A DNA stretch of 34,698 nucleotides from Acidobacteriota bacterium (lineage in GTDB: Bacteria; Acidobacteriota; Vicinamibacteria; Vicinamibacterales; JAKQTR01), in contig JAPKZO010000016.1 in the NCBI GenBank assembly GCA_026393755.1, forward strand, positions 1 through 34,698. The letters run 5' to 3'. Under the pieces are notes generated by a model that saw only the letters and a list, made by a program, of their open reading frames with translations, ran no database searches and was not told where the DNA came from. Both the position numbers and the translations under genes were made by a program. Every line of letters starts with the position of its first letter. Within the stretch, counting starts at the first letter, position 1. Positions 8,805 through 18,900 of this stretch are shown here, piece by piece.

Positions 8805-10706
8805 TCAACGGATCACGCCGCTGTCGAAAGTACGCCCGTCGAGATCGATCGCCTCGAACGTCACGCCGGACGGCGACACGGTGAACATCAGGTAGTGGCT
8901 GGTCGGCGCGAACTTCTTGATGGCCTTGGCCCACGGCGCCGACGTGTCCTGCGGATAAAACGGCGCTCCGGCCCCGCCGCTGATGAATTGGACGATCGGC
9001 CGCGTCAGCTTCTTGTCGATGGTGTGGTCAATCATCAGTCTCGCGTAGACGTGCTCGTGGCCAAACATCATGGCGGTCACGCCGTAGCGGTTCGCGATCG
9101 CCAGGAACTTCGTGCGCATCGTCAGCACGTCGCCCGATGGCAGGGTCGCATCGTCGAGGCCGCGCCACCACATGGCATCGCCAACGTGCCCGCCGACTGG
9201 CAGCACCGGCTCGTGGCCGGCGATAAAAATGTTCACCACGCCACGCTTGCGGGCGGCGGCCAGGTCGCGATCGAGCCACGCCAGCTGGTTCGCCATCACA
9301 TACCCTTCGCGATTCCCGCCGAGCAGCTTCCACGCCAGGCCCGTGTCGCGCGACGGACCGCCGACGGTAAACCAGTAGTCGAGGTTGAGCATCACGAAGT
9401 GGCTGTTTCCGAAATCGAACGAATAGACCGTCCCCTTGTACGGCGGCCCGACGACACCATCGCGGGTCTCGGGTTCCGGAGCATTCCCGGGATTGACAAA
9501 TCGAGCCGCAAATTCCGCCTCTGACGAATTTTCCCCGAGACGGTCAGTGCTGTAGCGATTGCCCCGAGCGTCGACGTAGAAGCCGTGGAGCGACTCGTGG
9601 TTGCCGAAGCCCTCGTAGATCGGCATTTCGTGGGCCACTGGATCATTGACCTGTTTCCACGTGTCCAGCATCATCCGAAAGTTCTCGACGCTCGAGGTGT
9701 AGCCTGCTGTCAAATCGCCGGCGTAAAGGGCGAACGCGCTGCCACGACGGTAGCCATCGGCCATCAGCCGCGGCTCCACCGCGGCGTTGACGCCGTTGAA
9801 GTTGTTGAACCCGCCGCCGGATGACGGGCGGCCGTCGGACATGAACATGAACTTGAAGCTGCCGCCAGACACCGGCGCAGCCGTGAACCGATACAGACGT
9901 CCCGTGTAAGCCACAGGTCCGTCAGCCCTATGAAAGACGAGTACGCGGTACTGGTAGCGCACGCCCGGCTTCAGGCCTTCGATCTTCACGACAGGGTGAT
10001 CGGATGGCGCAGACGTCTTGAACTCACCGATCTTGCGGGCGGCGTCGCCGGTCCAGAGCTCGACGACACCTGCGGCTGGAGTATCCGTGTTCCACGACAC
10101 GAGCGCCGAACCCGTTGTCACCTGATCGATGACCGGCCCCAGCACGACTGATGTGCGCTTCTCGTACCGGCCGTTGACAACCGCGAAATGGACGCGGGCT
10201 TCGAAATAACGTGCGGCCGCCGTGCGGGAATCGTACAGCTCGATACGGACGTAGGCGTCGGCTTCGCGGACGCCATCTTTGGCCGTCGGCAGGAGCCACG
10301 AATCGAGCCGGCGGAGATCGATCGCGACGCGATGACTGGTCGAGGGCTCCGTGTTCAGCTCGCGCACCGACACGGACCATAGCGGAGTGTCGATGGCGGT
10401 CGATGGGTTCAATGCACCGACATAGAGACGACCGGGGGGTGTCGCCACCGCGGTTTCAAACGCCACCTCGGCCGTGCCGTCCTGATTGATGGTGATCGAC
10501 GGCGGCGCTTTCAGCATCCGGTCGTCGGACTCGACGGGCTTGAGATCGGCGAGGCTGGCCGGCAGGGCCGGCTGCGGCTTCCCCTGGGTCTGCAACGCCC
10601 TCCCGGTCGCCGCCTGGCTCCCCTGCGCTCCCCACCACCCCACTGCCAGTGCCATCGCGATCAACGCCGCCTTACCCCAACGACGCAGCGAGCGCTTCGG
10701 CTCCAT
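8805..10706 (-). CDS. Secreted purple-acid-phosphatase-like metallophosphoesterase
   Basis: 633 aa. Signal peptide or anchor MEPKRSLRRWGKAALIAMALAVGWW, a region of unknown fold to about 190, then a fibronectin type III-like domain (TTGSALVSWNTDTPAAGVVELW...GLKPGVRYQYRVLVF), as in purple acid phosphatases. The calcineurin-like catalytic domain follows from about 290. Metal-ligand motifs in order: MFMSDGRP (first Asp), YAGDLTAGY, EGFGNHES, FIAGHEPV and GHEHVYARL. All five blocks are present, so an active dinuclear phosphoesterase in the periplasm is likely; the substrate is unknown. Start ATG 10706 has GCAGGAG upstream. A 225-bp gap separates it from the oxidoreductase operon that follows in the same direction. 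Confidence 0.88.
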   Translation of the reverse strand: MEPKRSLRRWGKAALIAMALAVGWWGAQGSQAATGRALQTQGKPQPALPASLADLKPVESDDRMLKAPPSITINQDGTAEVAFETAVATPPGRLYVGALNPSTAIDTPLWSVSVRELNTEPSTSHRVAIDLRRLDSWLLPTAKDGVREADAYVRIELYDSRTAAARYFEARVHFAVVNGRYEKRTSVVLGPVIDQVTTGSALVSWNTDTPAAGVVELWTGDAARKIGEFKTSAPSDHPVVKIEGLKPGVRYQYRVLVFHRADGPVAYTGRLYRFTAAPVSGGSFKFMFMSDGRPSSGGGFNNFNGVNAAVEPRLMADGYRRGSAFALYAGDLTAGYTSSVENFRMMLDTWKQVNDPVAHEMPIYEGFGNHESLHGFYVDARGNRYSTDRLGENSSEAEFAARFVNPGNAPEPETRDGVVGPPYKGTVYSFDFGNSHFVMLNLDYWFTVGGPSRDTGLAWKLLGGNREGYVMANQLAWLDRDLAAARKRGVVNIFIAGHEPVLPVGGHVGDAMWWRGLDDATLPSGDVLTMRTKFLAIANRYGVTAMMFGHEHVYARLMIDHTIDKKLTRPIVQFISGGAGAPFYPQDTSAPWAKAIKKFAPTSHYLMFTVSPSGVTFEAIDLDGRTFDSGVIR

Positions 10707-10781
10707 CGGATCTCTCCTGCTTCTCCTGCCAGTTCATCCAGGTTGAATCGCCACCCACAGCCTCATGATAACCTCTGCCGC

Positions 10782-11342
10782 ATGACGATCCTCTGGAAGA
10801 TCTTCGTGGTGTTTACGCGGGTGGCGCTCTTCTCGTGGGGCGGCGGGCCGGCGTCGCTGGCGCTGATGCAGCGCGAGACGACCGCCATCGGATGGGTGAG
10901 CCCGGCCGAATTTGCCGATGCGGTCGCCGTGGGCAATGCGCTTCCGGGGCCCATCGCACCCCAGGTGTCGGCGTACGTGGGCTACAAACTGGCTGGCGTG
11001 CCAGGGGCGGTCGCGGCCACCACCGGGACGGTGCTGCCGACAACACTCCTCATGCTCGTGATGGTGGTGTTCTTCTTCGGCGTCAAGGACAGCCCCGCCG
11101 TCAAAGCCATGCTCAAGGCCGTCCGGCCGGTAGTCGTCGGCCTGCTGCTCTGGACGGCATACGACATGGGAAGAACCGTCTTCGGTCTCGAACGGACGAC
11201 AGGCCTGACGGCGGCGCTCGTTCAGGGATGGGACCGCGTGCTGCTCTGCGTGGTAGCTCTCGCGCTGCTGACGCTGACCCGGATCAACCCGGCGTTCATC
11301 ATTCTCGGGGCGGCCGCGCTCGGATTCGTCGCGTACCGATAG
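10782..11342 (+). CDS. Chromate transporter, single-domain (half-size) CHR protein
   Basis: 186-aa membrane protein of the CHR superfamily, which exports chromate in characterised members. Family signatures are FTRVALFSWGGGPASLALMQRE (the FxxGG(P) N-terminal motif), GNALPGPIAPQVSAYVGYKLAG (the PGP motif) and TTGTVLPTTLLMLVM. About five to six hydrophobic segments are visible. Single-domain CHR proteins usually occur as adjacent pairs that form one heterodimer; here the partner is missing on both sides. The gene is isolated between a divergent phosphatase and a convergent dehydrogenase whose stop lies 10 bp away. I chose ATG 10782 because homology begins there; no strong ribosome site is seen, and a TTG 39 bp upstream is possible. 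Confidence 0.85.
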   Translation: MTILWKIFVVFTRVALFSWGGGPASLALMQRETTAIGWVSPAEFADAVAVGNALPGPIAPQVSAYVGYKLAGVPGAVAATTGTVLPTTLLMLVMVVFFFGVKDSPAVKAMLKAVRPVVVGLLLWTAYDMGRTVFGLERTTGLTAALVQGWDRVLLCVVALALLTLTRINPAFIILGAAALGFVAYR

Positions 11343-11352
11343 CTGATTCGGG

Positions 11353-12246
11353 TTACTCCCGGTCGAGCCCTGCCGCGTCGAATACCGCGGTCGCGAGCGC
11401 CGAATAGTCGTCCTCTCCCCGCCCGGCCGCCATCATGGCGCTCACGTACTGCTGGACGACCGCGGCCACCGGCGCAGACACGGCGAGTTCGTGAATCGTC
11501 TGCATGACGATGCCAAGATCCTTGTGGTAGAGCTTCGTTTTGAATCCGGGCACGTAATTGCCTTTGAGGATGCGCTCGCCGTGCACGTCGAGCACGCGGC
11601 TGGCGGCAAATCCGCCCATCAGCGCCTCGCGGACCTTGGCCGGGTCGATGCCCGCCTTGCGCGCGATCGCGAAGGCCTCGCCAACCGATGCCAGGGCGCC
11701 TCCGATGCAGATCTGGTTGCACGCCTTGCACACCTGGCCCGCGCCAGACGGCCCGATATGTACCACGCGCTCGGGGTTGCCCACAGCGTTGAAGATCGGC
11801 CGCACACGCTCGAGGGTGGCAGCATCTCCGCCAACCATGATCGACAGGCTGGCGTTGATGGCTCCGATCTCGCCGCCGCTGACCGGGGCGTCGAGCATCT
11901 GCACGCCGCGCGCCGCCGCCTTCGCGGCCAGCTCGCGTGAGACGGCCGGCGCAATCGTGCTCATGTCGACGATGACACTTCCCGCCCGCACGGTCTCGAA
12001 CACGCCGCCCGGCCCTTCGAGGACCGCTCGCACATCTGGCGAATCCGGCACCATGGTGATGATGACGTCCGACTGTCCCGCCACGTCGGCCGCCGTTGCG
12101 GCGGCAGTGGCGCCGGCCTCCACGAGGATGTCGACGGGCGGGCGGCTGCGACTGTTGACGACCAGCGAGAACCCCGCCTTCAGCAGGTTCAGCGCCATGG
12201 GTTTGCCCATCAAACCGAGACCAATGAAGCCAATTCGATCCGACAT
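11353..12246 (-). CDS. garR: Beta-hydroxyacid dehydrogenase, tartronate semialdehyde reductase type
   Basis: NAD(P)-dependent reductase of the 3-hydroxyisobutyrate/6-phosphogluconate dehydrogenase-like family; 297 aa from ATG 12246, with GGGAGA upstream. Rossmann motif IGFIGLGLMGKPMALNL is at the N-terminus. The substrate-binding signature DAPVSGGEIGA is near 120, GQVCKACNQI near 170, and the catalytic lysine lies in FKTKLYHKDLGIV. The C-terminal helices end with AVFDAAGLDRE. The closest functional label is 2-hydroxy-3-oxopropionate (tartronate semialdehyde) reductase, interconverting tartronate semialdehyde and glycerate; 3-hydroxyisobutyrate dehydrogenase is the alternative. It starts 10 bp after the aldehyde dehydrogenase stop, so the two are co-transcribed, consistent with sugar-acid catabolism. 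Confidence 0.85.
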   Translation of the reverse strand: MSDRIGFIGLGLMGKPMALNLLKAGFSLVVNSRSRPPVDILVEAGATAAATAADVAGQSDVIITMVPDSPDVRAVLEGPGGVFETVRAGSVIVDMSTIAPAVSRELAAKAAARGVQMLDAPVSGGEIGAINASLSIMVGGDAATLERVRPIFNAVGNPERVVHIGPSGAGQVCKACNQICIGGALASVGEAFAIARKAGIDPAKVREALMGGFAASRVLDVHGERILKGNYVPGFKTKLYHKDLGIVMQTIHELAVSAPVAAVVQQYVSAMMAAGRGEDDYSALATAVFDAAGLDRE

Positions 12247-12256
12247 CACACTCTCC

Positions 12257-13717
12257 CTAATACCTCAGATACACCGTCTTCCAGTCGGTATAGAAATCCA
12301 GCGCATTCGGTCCCTGCTCCTTCGGGCCGAAGCTGGATTGCCTGGTCCCGCCAAACGGCAACTGGTATTCCACGCCCGCGCTGGGCAGATTGACCGTCAC
12401 CAGGCCGGCTTCGATCCGATTGACGAAGTCGAACACCCGGCCTACATCCTGGGTTTGCACCGATGCCGACAGCCCGAATGGGACATCGTTTGCGAGCCGC
12501 ATCGCATCATCGAAATCGCGGGCCTTGAACACGGCCAGCACCGGGCCGAAGATCTCGTCCTGGGCAATCGTCATCCGTTCGTGAACGTCGACAAAGACCG
12601 CCGGCTCAACGAAGAACCCGTGATCGCAGGGCGGCTGTTCGAGGCGCCTGCCGCCGCAGGCCAGCGTCGCTCCCTCGCGTACGCCCGCAGCAACGTACTG
12701 CAGCACAGTGTTCAGTTGATCCGCGTCGATGGCCGGCCCGATCTCTGTCGCCGGGTCCATCCCAGGGCCGACTTTGAGCCCGCGCGCCCGGGCCACGAGA
12801 CGCTCGACGAATCGATCATGGATGGGCGCCTCGACGATCACCCGGCTCGTGGCGGTGCACTTCTGTCCCGTGGACGCGAACGCACCGTTGATCGTGTTGT
12901 CTACCGCGCGTTCGAGATCCGCGTCGGCAAGCACCACCGTCGGATTCTTCCCGCCCATCTCAAGTTGAACACGGAGGCGGCGGCCGACGGCCTGATCGTA
13001 GAGGGTGGCGCCAACTGCGCACGACCCGGTGAACGAGACGGCTCGGGTCGGATCCGCCTCGACCAGCGCGTGTCCGAGCTCGCGCCCCGGCCCCGCGACG
13101 AAGTTGACGACGCCGGCGGGGACGCCGGCTTTGACGAGCGCGTCGACAAGCCGCCAGCTGCTCAGTGGTGCGGCCGAAGCGGGCTTCAGCACAACGGTGT
13201 TGCCGGCGACCAGCGCAGGCGCGAGTTTCCAGGCAGGAATGGCGCTCGGGAAATTCCACGGGGTGATGAGGCCGACCACGCCGAGTGGCTTGCGGATCGC
13301 GAACGAGAACACGCGATCGCGTTCCGATGGCGCCAGCAGCCCTGGCTGCCTCGCACCTTCCCCGCCGAAGTACCGGAAAATGTTGATCGCGCGACGGACC
13401 TCGCCCCGCGCCTCGGGCAGCGTCTTGCCTTCCTCGCGTGTCATGTCGGTGGCGAGTAGCTCGAAGGATGCGTCGAGAATCTCGGCGGCTCGAAAGAGAC
13501 ACTCGCCCCGGCCTGGGGCGGGCATGCCGGCCCACGCCGGAAACGCCCGAGCGGCCGCGTCGACCGCGGCCCGCATGTCGTCGGCTGAACCCCGCGCAAA
13601 CAGGCCGACCAGTTCGCGAGTATCGGCGGGATTGCGGTCTTCGATCCAGCCCCGGCCCGCGACGAAGCGGCCGTCAATCAGATTGAGGAACTCGGTGGAG
13701 GCTGTCGCGACCGTCAT
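12257..13717 (-). CDS. NAD(P)-dependent aldehyde dehydrogenase, alpha-ketoglutaric semialdehyde type
   Basis: 486 aa. Full ALDH fold with PWNFPSAIPAWKLAPAL (cofactor pocket), VSFTGSCAVG, the general base in LEMGGKNP, and the catalytic cysteine in STGQKCTATSR. It ends with GGTRQSSFGPKEQG...FYTDWKTVYLRY. Overall wording closely follows ketoglutarate semialdehyde (2,5-dioxopentanoate) dehydrogenases such as B. subtilis YcbD, which finish non-phosphorylative degradation of glucarate, galactarate or pentonates to 2-oxoglutarate. I set the start at ATG 13717, seven bases after CAGGAG; a GTG 21 bp upstream lacks its own site. Its reductase neighbour fits the aldarate pathway, whose other branch makes tartronate semialdehyde. 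The specific substrate is inferred. Confidence 0.87.
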   Translation of the reverse strand: MTVATASTEFLNLIDGRFVAGRGWIEDRNPADTRELVGLFARGSADDMRAAVDAAARAFPAWAGMPAPGRGECLFRAAEILDASFELLATDMTREEGKTLPEARGEVRRAINIFRYFGGEGARQPGLLAPSERDRVFSFAIRKPLGVVGLITPWNFPSAIPAWKLAPALVAGNTVVLKPASAAPLSSWRLVDALVKAGVPAGVVNFVAGPGRELGHALVEADPTRAVSFTGSCAVGATLYDQAVGRRLRVQLEMGGKNPTVVLADADLERAVDNTINGAFASTGQKCTATSRVIVEAPIHDRFVERLVARARGLKVGPGMDPATEIGPAIDADQLNTVLQYVAAGVREGATLACGGRRLEQPPCDHGFFVEPAVFVDVHERMTIAQDEIFGPVLAVFKARDFDDAMRLANDVPFGLSASVQTQDVGRVFDFVNRIEAGLVTVNLPSAGVEYQLPFGGTRQSSFGPKEQGPNALDFYTDWKTVYLRY

Positions 13718-13750
13718 CACATGCTCCTGTTCGGGCACCGGCTGCCCGCA

Positions 13751-15415
13751 CTAGCGCCTGACAAAACGCAGGTGCCGGACGCGCCCCGCGTAGATGCGCA
13801 GCCCATCGACCGAGCCGGCGGCACCGCGTGTGAATCGGATGATGTTGCCATCTCCTTCGAAGGCGTCCTGGAAGACCGGCGTCAGGGTGAAGCGCTGGGC
13901 CGGCCGGAATCTGACTTTTAGCGACTCGGCTTCGACATAGAACAGGTACGTGACGCCCAGTTCCTCGCAGAAGTACTCACCGGCAAAGGCGGCCAGCTGC
14001 GCCGGAGTTGGGGCGAAGGGCTGCTCACGATCCCAGATGCGCGGCTTCGTCCGGCTGTCGCGGTCAAGCAGGCGCGCGGCCGGCTCAGAGGTCGGCCACG
14101 CGGGTCTCTCGCCGTCTGCCGCGCCCAGCACCGACACGGTTCGCGCCCCGTCGCCGGCCGACAATACGCCGACGCCGGTGGGGATGAGTACCTGGCCGCC
14201 GATACGCAGCGTCTTCTTGTCGTTGTCCCACGCCACGCGCACAACCGCATCGGTCGCGCGTTCTCGATAGAGACCGGCCACCTGTGCGAGGGCGCCGGCC
14301 GGTACGGTGACGGACGCCGGCACCGGCACGGCCTTGAGCGCGCCGGCCAGGAACACATCCGCCACTTGATGGGCATACCCGCCGGGATTGGTCCCTGTGG
14401 TGTTGCACAACACCGCCACCGACAGGCGCTCGTCCGGCCATCTCGCCAGGAAGGTCTGATAGCCACCGGTGGACCCACCGTGGCTGACCTCGCGTACGCC
14501 CCGGTAGTCGGTAACGACCAGGCCCTGGGCATACTCGTTCTCGAACCCGTCATTCAGTCGACCGCGCTTCTGGAGTTGGTCGACCATCTCCTTGCCGCCG
14601 ACGCGTGGGCGATCGAGGTTCTCGTTCCAGATGAGAAGGTCGCCAACCGTCGTCAGCAGCCCCCCGTTGCCGATGACATTCGTGAACGGCATGTTCGTCC
14701 GGAACTGGCCCCCCGCATCTGCCCGGTACGCCGTCGCCCGGTCGGGTACGATCTTCGTGAAGTCGTTCAGGCTCTTGCCCGACACGCGCTGGACGATCAC
14801 GCCAAGGAGCGTAAAGGCAGTGTTGTTATAGAGATACTCGTCGCCGGGCTTGAAGTTGAGCTCCTTGTAATGGCTTACCAGCTCGAGAATTTCGTCGACG
14901 GTATGGACCGCCATCCCCGGCGGGCGGCCCGCCAGCGAGAGCATCGGCCACTGGCTGCGAAGGCCGCTCGTGTGATTGAGCAGTTGCTGAATCGTGATCG
15001 GGGTGCCGAAATCAGGCAGCTCGGGCACGTACTTGCGAACGGGATCCTGGCGCGAGAGCTTGCCGTCGATCGCCAGCAACGCGATGGCCGCCGACGTGAA
15101 CTGCTTGGCGACGGAGCCCGACTCGAAGATCGTATCGGGCTTGATCCGGACACCGTACTCGAGATTGGCCATGCCGTAGCCGCGCGTGTAGACGACGGTG
15201 CCCCGCTCCGACACGCCGACCGCGCAGCCGGGCGTTCCGCCGCGATCCCACCGCTCGAAGATGCGATCGATCTGGGTGGCCACCGACTCGGGAGCTGTCG
15301 CCGTCTGGTCTGGCACTGACACCTGGGCGCGTGGATGAGCAGCCAGCAACGCCGCGATCGAACAAGTGACCAGGACACCTCGCTGCAGCCACCGGCAGTT
15401 CGTCTCGTGCGTCAT
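13751..15415 (-). CDS. Secreted serine hydrolase of the class C beta-lactamase/DD-peptidase fold, with a short internal gap
   Basis: 554 aa from ATG 15415 (GGGAGA upstream), beginning with a signal peptide (RGVLVTCSIAALLAAHPRAQ). Catalytic motifs: SVAK (S101-K104) as SxxK, YNNTAFTLLG as the Y-x-N motif, and HGGSTGG as the third motif. All three are intact, so a serine hydrolase or peptidase acting in the periplasm is likely. The ~200-aa C-terminal part (AGLYRERATDAVVRVAW onward) resembles the lipocalin-like tail of such proteins. Between SLNDFT and KIVPDRATAY about 20 residues normally carrying an I-x-x-PLGM-T-T element seem to be missing, suggesting an in-frame deletion beside the active-site cleft. 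It is 33 bp before the aldehyde dehydrogenase start and 40 bp after the cupin. Confidence 0.85.
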   Translation of the reverse strand: MTHETNCRWLQRGVLVTCSIAALLAAHPRAQVSVPDQTATAPESVATQIDRIFERWDRGGTPGCAVGVSERGTVVYTRGYGMANLEYGVRIKPDTIFESGSVAKQFTSAAIALLAIDGKLSRQDPVRKYVPELPDFGTPITIQQLLNHTSGLRSQWPMLSLAGRPPGMAVHTVDEILELVSHYKELNFKPGDEYLYNNTAFTLLGVIVQRVSGKSLNDFTKIVPDRATAYRADAGGQFRTNMPFTNVIGNGGLLTTVGDLLIWNENLDRPRVGGKEMVDQLQKRGRLNDGFENEYAQGLVVTDYRGVREVSHGGSTGGYQTFLARWPDERLSVAVLCNTTGTNPGGYAHQVADVFLAGALKAVPVPASVTVPAGALAQVAGLYRERATDAVVRVAWDNDKKTLRIGGQVLIPTGVGVLSAGDGARTVSVLGAADGERPAWPTSEPAARLLDRDSRTKPRIWDREQPFAPTPAQLAAFAGEYFCEELGVTYLFYVEAESLKVRFRPAQRFTLTPVFQDAFEGDGNIIRFTRGAAGSVDGLRIYAGRVRHLRFVRR

Positions 15416-15455
15416 CGTGAACGTCTCCCTCTCTGACGTAACGTTGATTGACCGC

Positions 15456-15827
15456 CTATCGGCCCTCTCGCAATCTGGCGACCGGGATCCCGCATAGGAA
15501 CTTAAATGGCGTCTCTCCTGCATTCGCGTACTGATGTACGGCATCCGGTGGCACCAGGACGACATCGCCTGGCTTGAGGTCGTGCCACACGCCGTCCATC
15601 TGCACACGGCCCGTTCCCTCGACGACGAAGTTCTCGTGCTCGTACGGGTGAGCGTGGTGCGGCGAATGACCGCCCGGCGCCAGTTCGATCATCCGCAGCG
15701 CGTACACCGGCGCCCCGTCATGCTGATCGTCTATCAGCCAGCGGATCGTCGCGCCCTTGGCTTCCCCGCTCACCGTCTCAGCTTCCATCGACGTGTAGTG
15801 ACAGACCTTTCCGCGTGTGCCAGCCAT
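15456..15827 (-). CDS. Small cupin-domain protein
   Basis: 123-aa single-domain cupin. The first metal-binding motif is HSPHHAHPYEHENFVVEGTG (H-x-H-x(n)-E then G), and the second is PGDVVLVPPDAVHQYAN. Both sets of ligands (HxH, E, H) are present, so a metal-bound beta-barrel is expected. Start ATG 15827 has a strong GAGGAGG seven bases upstream; reading further upstream adds an unrelated tail. It is the first gene of a likely four-gene minus-strand unit (cupin, serine hydrolase, aldehyde dehydrogenase, reductase). Function within that unit is unknown; small cupins in sugar-acid operons may be isomerases, lyases or binding proteins, and I cannot choose. Confidence 0.85.
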   Translation of the reverse strand: MAGTRGKVCHYTSMEAETVSGEAKGATIRWLIDDQHDGAPVYALRMIELAPGGHSPHHAHPYEHENFVVEGTGRVQMDGVWHDLKPGDVVLVPPDAVHQYANAGETPFKFLCGIPVARLREGR

Positions 15828-15849
15828 CGCAATCCTCCTCGGGGCTGAC

Positions 15850-15858
15850 TGTATAGCA
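15850..15858 (-). promoter_or_regulatory. Candidate extended -10 promoter for the cupin operon
   Basis: Read on the minus strand the sequence is TGCTATACA: an extended -10 (TG-N) followed by TATACA. It predicts transcription starting near 15843, about 16 bases before the cupin ATG, with the GAGGAGG ribosome site in between. No convincing -35 is seen, which is tolerated with an extended -10. Confidence 0.3.
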
Positions 15859-15979
15859 GATCCAGGCCCGGCGCGAAACACCAGCATCCGGGACAGCTGG
15901 CCCGCCTGGGCGCACACACAGTAGAATCCCGAGTGCGTTCGACACCTCTCTCGTCGCGTTCATGGAGCGGATCTGACTT

Positions 15980-18900
15980 ATGAAAACCCTGCTTGCCTCG
16001 ATCGTTTGTGTGCTGGCCGTCAGTGTGTCCATCGCATCCGCGCAATCCGGACCGAGCTGGCTGCGTTACCCCGCGATCTCGCCGGATGGAAAGACCGTGG
16101 TCTTCACGTACAAGGGCGATCTCTACCGCGTGCCCGCCACCGGAGGCACGGCCGTCGCCCTGACGACGCACGAGGCGCAGGACTTCATGCCCGTCTGGAG
16201 CCACGATGGGAAACAGATCGCCTTTGCGAGCGACCGCTTCGGCAACTTCGATGTGTTCATCATGCCGGCAGAGGGCGGCGAGGCCAACCGGCTCACGTTC
16301 CATTCGGCTCACGAGTATCCGTACGCGTTCAGTCCCGACGACAAGAGCATCTATTTCGGCGGCGCGCGCCTCGACACCGCCGCCAACCGGGGATTTCCGA
16401 CCGCCTCGCAGCCGGAGCTCTATCGCGTGCCTGCCGACGGCGGCCGGGTGGAACAGGTGCTGACGACGCCCGCGGAGGACGTGAAGATCAGCAGGAACGG
16501 GCAGCTGCTGCTCTACCAGGACAAGAAGGGCGGCGAGAACATCTGGCGCAAACACCACACGTCGGCGATCGCGCGTGACATCTGGGTCTACGACATGCCC
16601 ACCGGTGCGCATCGGAAGATCACGACGTTCGCGGGAGAAGATCGCAACCCGGTGTTCACCGACAACGACACGGCGTTCTACTACCTCAGCGAGGAGAGCG
16701 GATCGTTCAACGTCCACAAGATGAGTCTCCAGGGCGGGAAGTCGCAGGCGGTGACCTCGTTCAAGAAGCAGCCGGTCCGCTTCCTGAGCGCGGCCGATTC
16801 GGGCACGCTCTGTTTCGGGTACGACGGCGACATCTATACGCTCAAGGCGAACGGGCAGCCGCAGAAGATCAACGTGGCGATCGCGGCCGACGCCAGAAAC
16901 AACAACGAGAGAGTGCTGCCGGTGACCAACGGCGCCCGCGAAATGGCTGTCTCGCCGACTGGCAAGGAGATCGCCTTCACGTTCCGTGGCGAGGTGTTCG
17001 TCACGAGCGTCGAGGGCGGCGTCACCAAGCGCATCACGAATACTCCTGAGAACGAACGCAGCATCGCCTGGTCTCCCGACGGCAAGGCCATCATCTACGC
17101 CTCCGAGCGCGCAGGGCGGTGGAAGATCTACGAAACGCGCCGTACGCGCGACGAAGAGCCGTACTTCTATGCGTCAACTGTGCTCAAGGAAACGCTGGCC
17201 ATTCCGACCGAGCGTCAGGCCACACATCCGGTGTATTCGCCCGATGGCAAGGAGATCGCGTACGTCGAGGATCAGTCGACGCTGAAGATATTCAACCTCG
17301 AGACCAAACTGAGCCGCGTCTTGCTGACCAGCAAGGAATTGGACGAAGGCGAGCAGTACTTCCAGTGGAGCCCTGACAGCAAGTGGATCCTCTTTGACTA
17401 CTCGGTCCCTGGCCTGGCGCCCGGCGAAGTGGGCCTGGTCCGAGCCGACGGCAAGGGCGGCGTCACCAACCTGACCCAGAGCGGCTTCAACGACAGCCGG
17501 CCGCGTTGGATCCTGGGCGGCAAGGCCATGCTGTGGTTCAGCAACCGCGACGGATTGAAGTCGGTGGCGCAAGGCGGCGGTGCGCAGCAGGACGCCTATG
17601 CCATGTTCTTCACGCAGGATGCGTGGGATCGGTACCGCCTCACCAAGGACGAGTACGCGCTGGTCAAGGAGGCCGAAGACAAGAAGGACAAGCCCAAGCC
17701 CGACGCCGCCAAGGACAAGGCCGATGCGACCAAGGACAAGGAGGTCAAACCCGAGGAACTCGTGATCGAGTTCGATGGCTTCAGCCTTCGCAAGGCGCGC
17801 GTGACGATCCACTCGTCGTCTTTGGGCGATGCGCTGGTGAGCAAGGACGGGGAGACGCTGTACTACCTGGCGCGATTCGAAAAGGGCCTGAACCTCTGGT
17901 CGACCAATCTGCGGACCAAGGACACGAAGATGGCCGTCACGCTGAACGCGACGAGCGGACGCCTGGAATGGGACAAGGACCAGAAGATCCTGTTCCTGCT
18001 GGCCGACGGGACTCTCTCGAAGATCGATCCGGCTGGCGGCAAGCGCGACCCCGTGCCGTTCAGCGGCGAGATGCTGCTCAATGCGGCGGCGGAACGACGC
18101 GAGTCGTTCGAACACGTCTGGAAGACTGTGAAGGATTCGTTCTACACCGCGGGCTACCACGGCGCCGACTGGGACGGCCTCAAGGCCGTTTACCAGAAGT
18201 ACCTGCCGCATATCGGCAACAACTTCGAGTTCGCTGAGATGCTGGCGGAGATGCTGGGCGAACTCAACATCAGCCACAGTGGAGCCAGCTATAGCGCTCA
18301 GGCCACCAATCCTGACGAGACCGCCTCGCTGGGCCTCTTCTACGACTCCGCCTACAGGGGTGTCGGCGTCAAGATCGAAGAGGTCATCAAGGACGGGCCG
18401 CTCACCAAGGCCGGCATGAACATCAAGCCTGGCATGATTCTCGAGTCCATCGACGGCGAGACCGTCGCCGCCGACAAGGACCTGGCACAATTCCTCAATC
18501 GCAAGGCCGGCAAAAAGACGCTGCTGGGGGTTCTGGACGGCGCGAAGAAGACCGAGGTCGTCGTCAAGCCGATCACACCCGCCGAGGAGAGTCGACTGCT
18601 CTACGCGCGGTGGGTGCGCCGAAACCAGGACGAAGTCGACAGGCTGAGCAATGGCGAACTGGGGTATATCCACGTGCCCGGGATGAACGATGGTGCGTAC
18701 CGTTCGGCCTACGAAGAGGTGATGGGCAAGTTCGCGACGCGCAAGGGCGTTGTGATCGACACGCGCTTCAACGGAGGCGGCGACCTGGTGGCCGACCTCG
18801 CGATGTTCCTGAGCGGGAAACGCTTCTTCGAATACGCGAGCGATCGGCGCACCAATGGCTACGAGCCGAACTTCCGGTGGACCAAGCCGAGTATCTCGCT

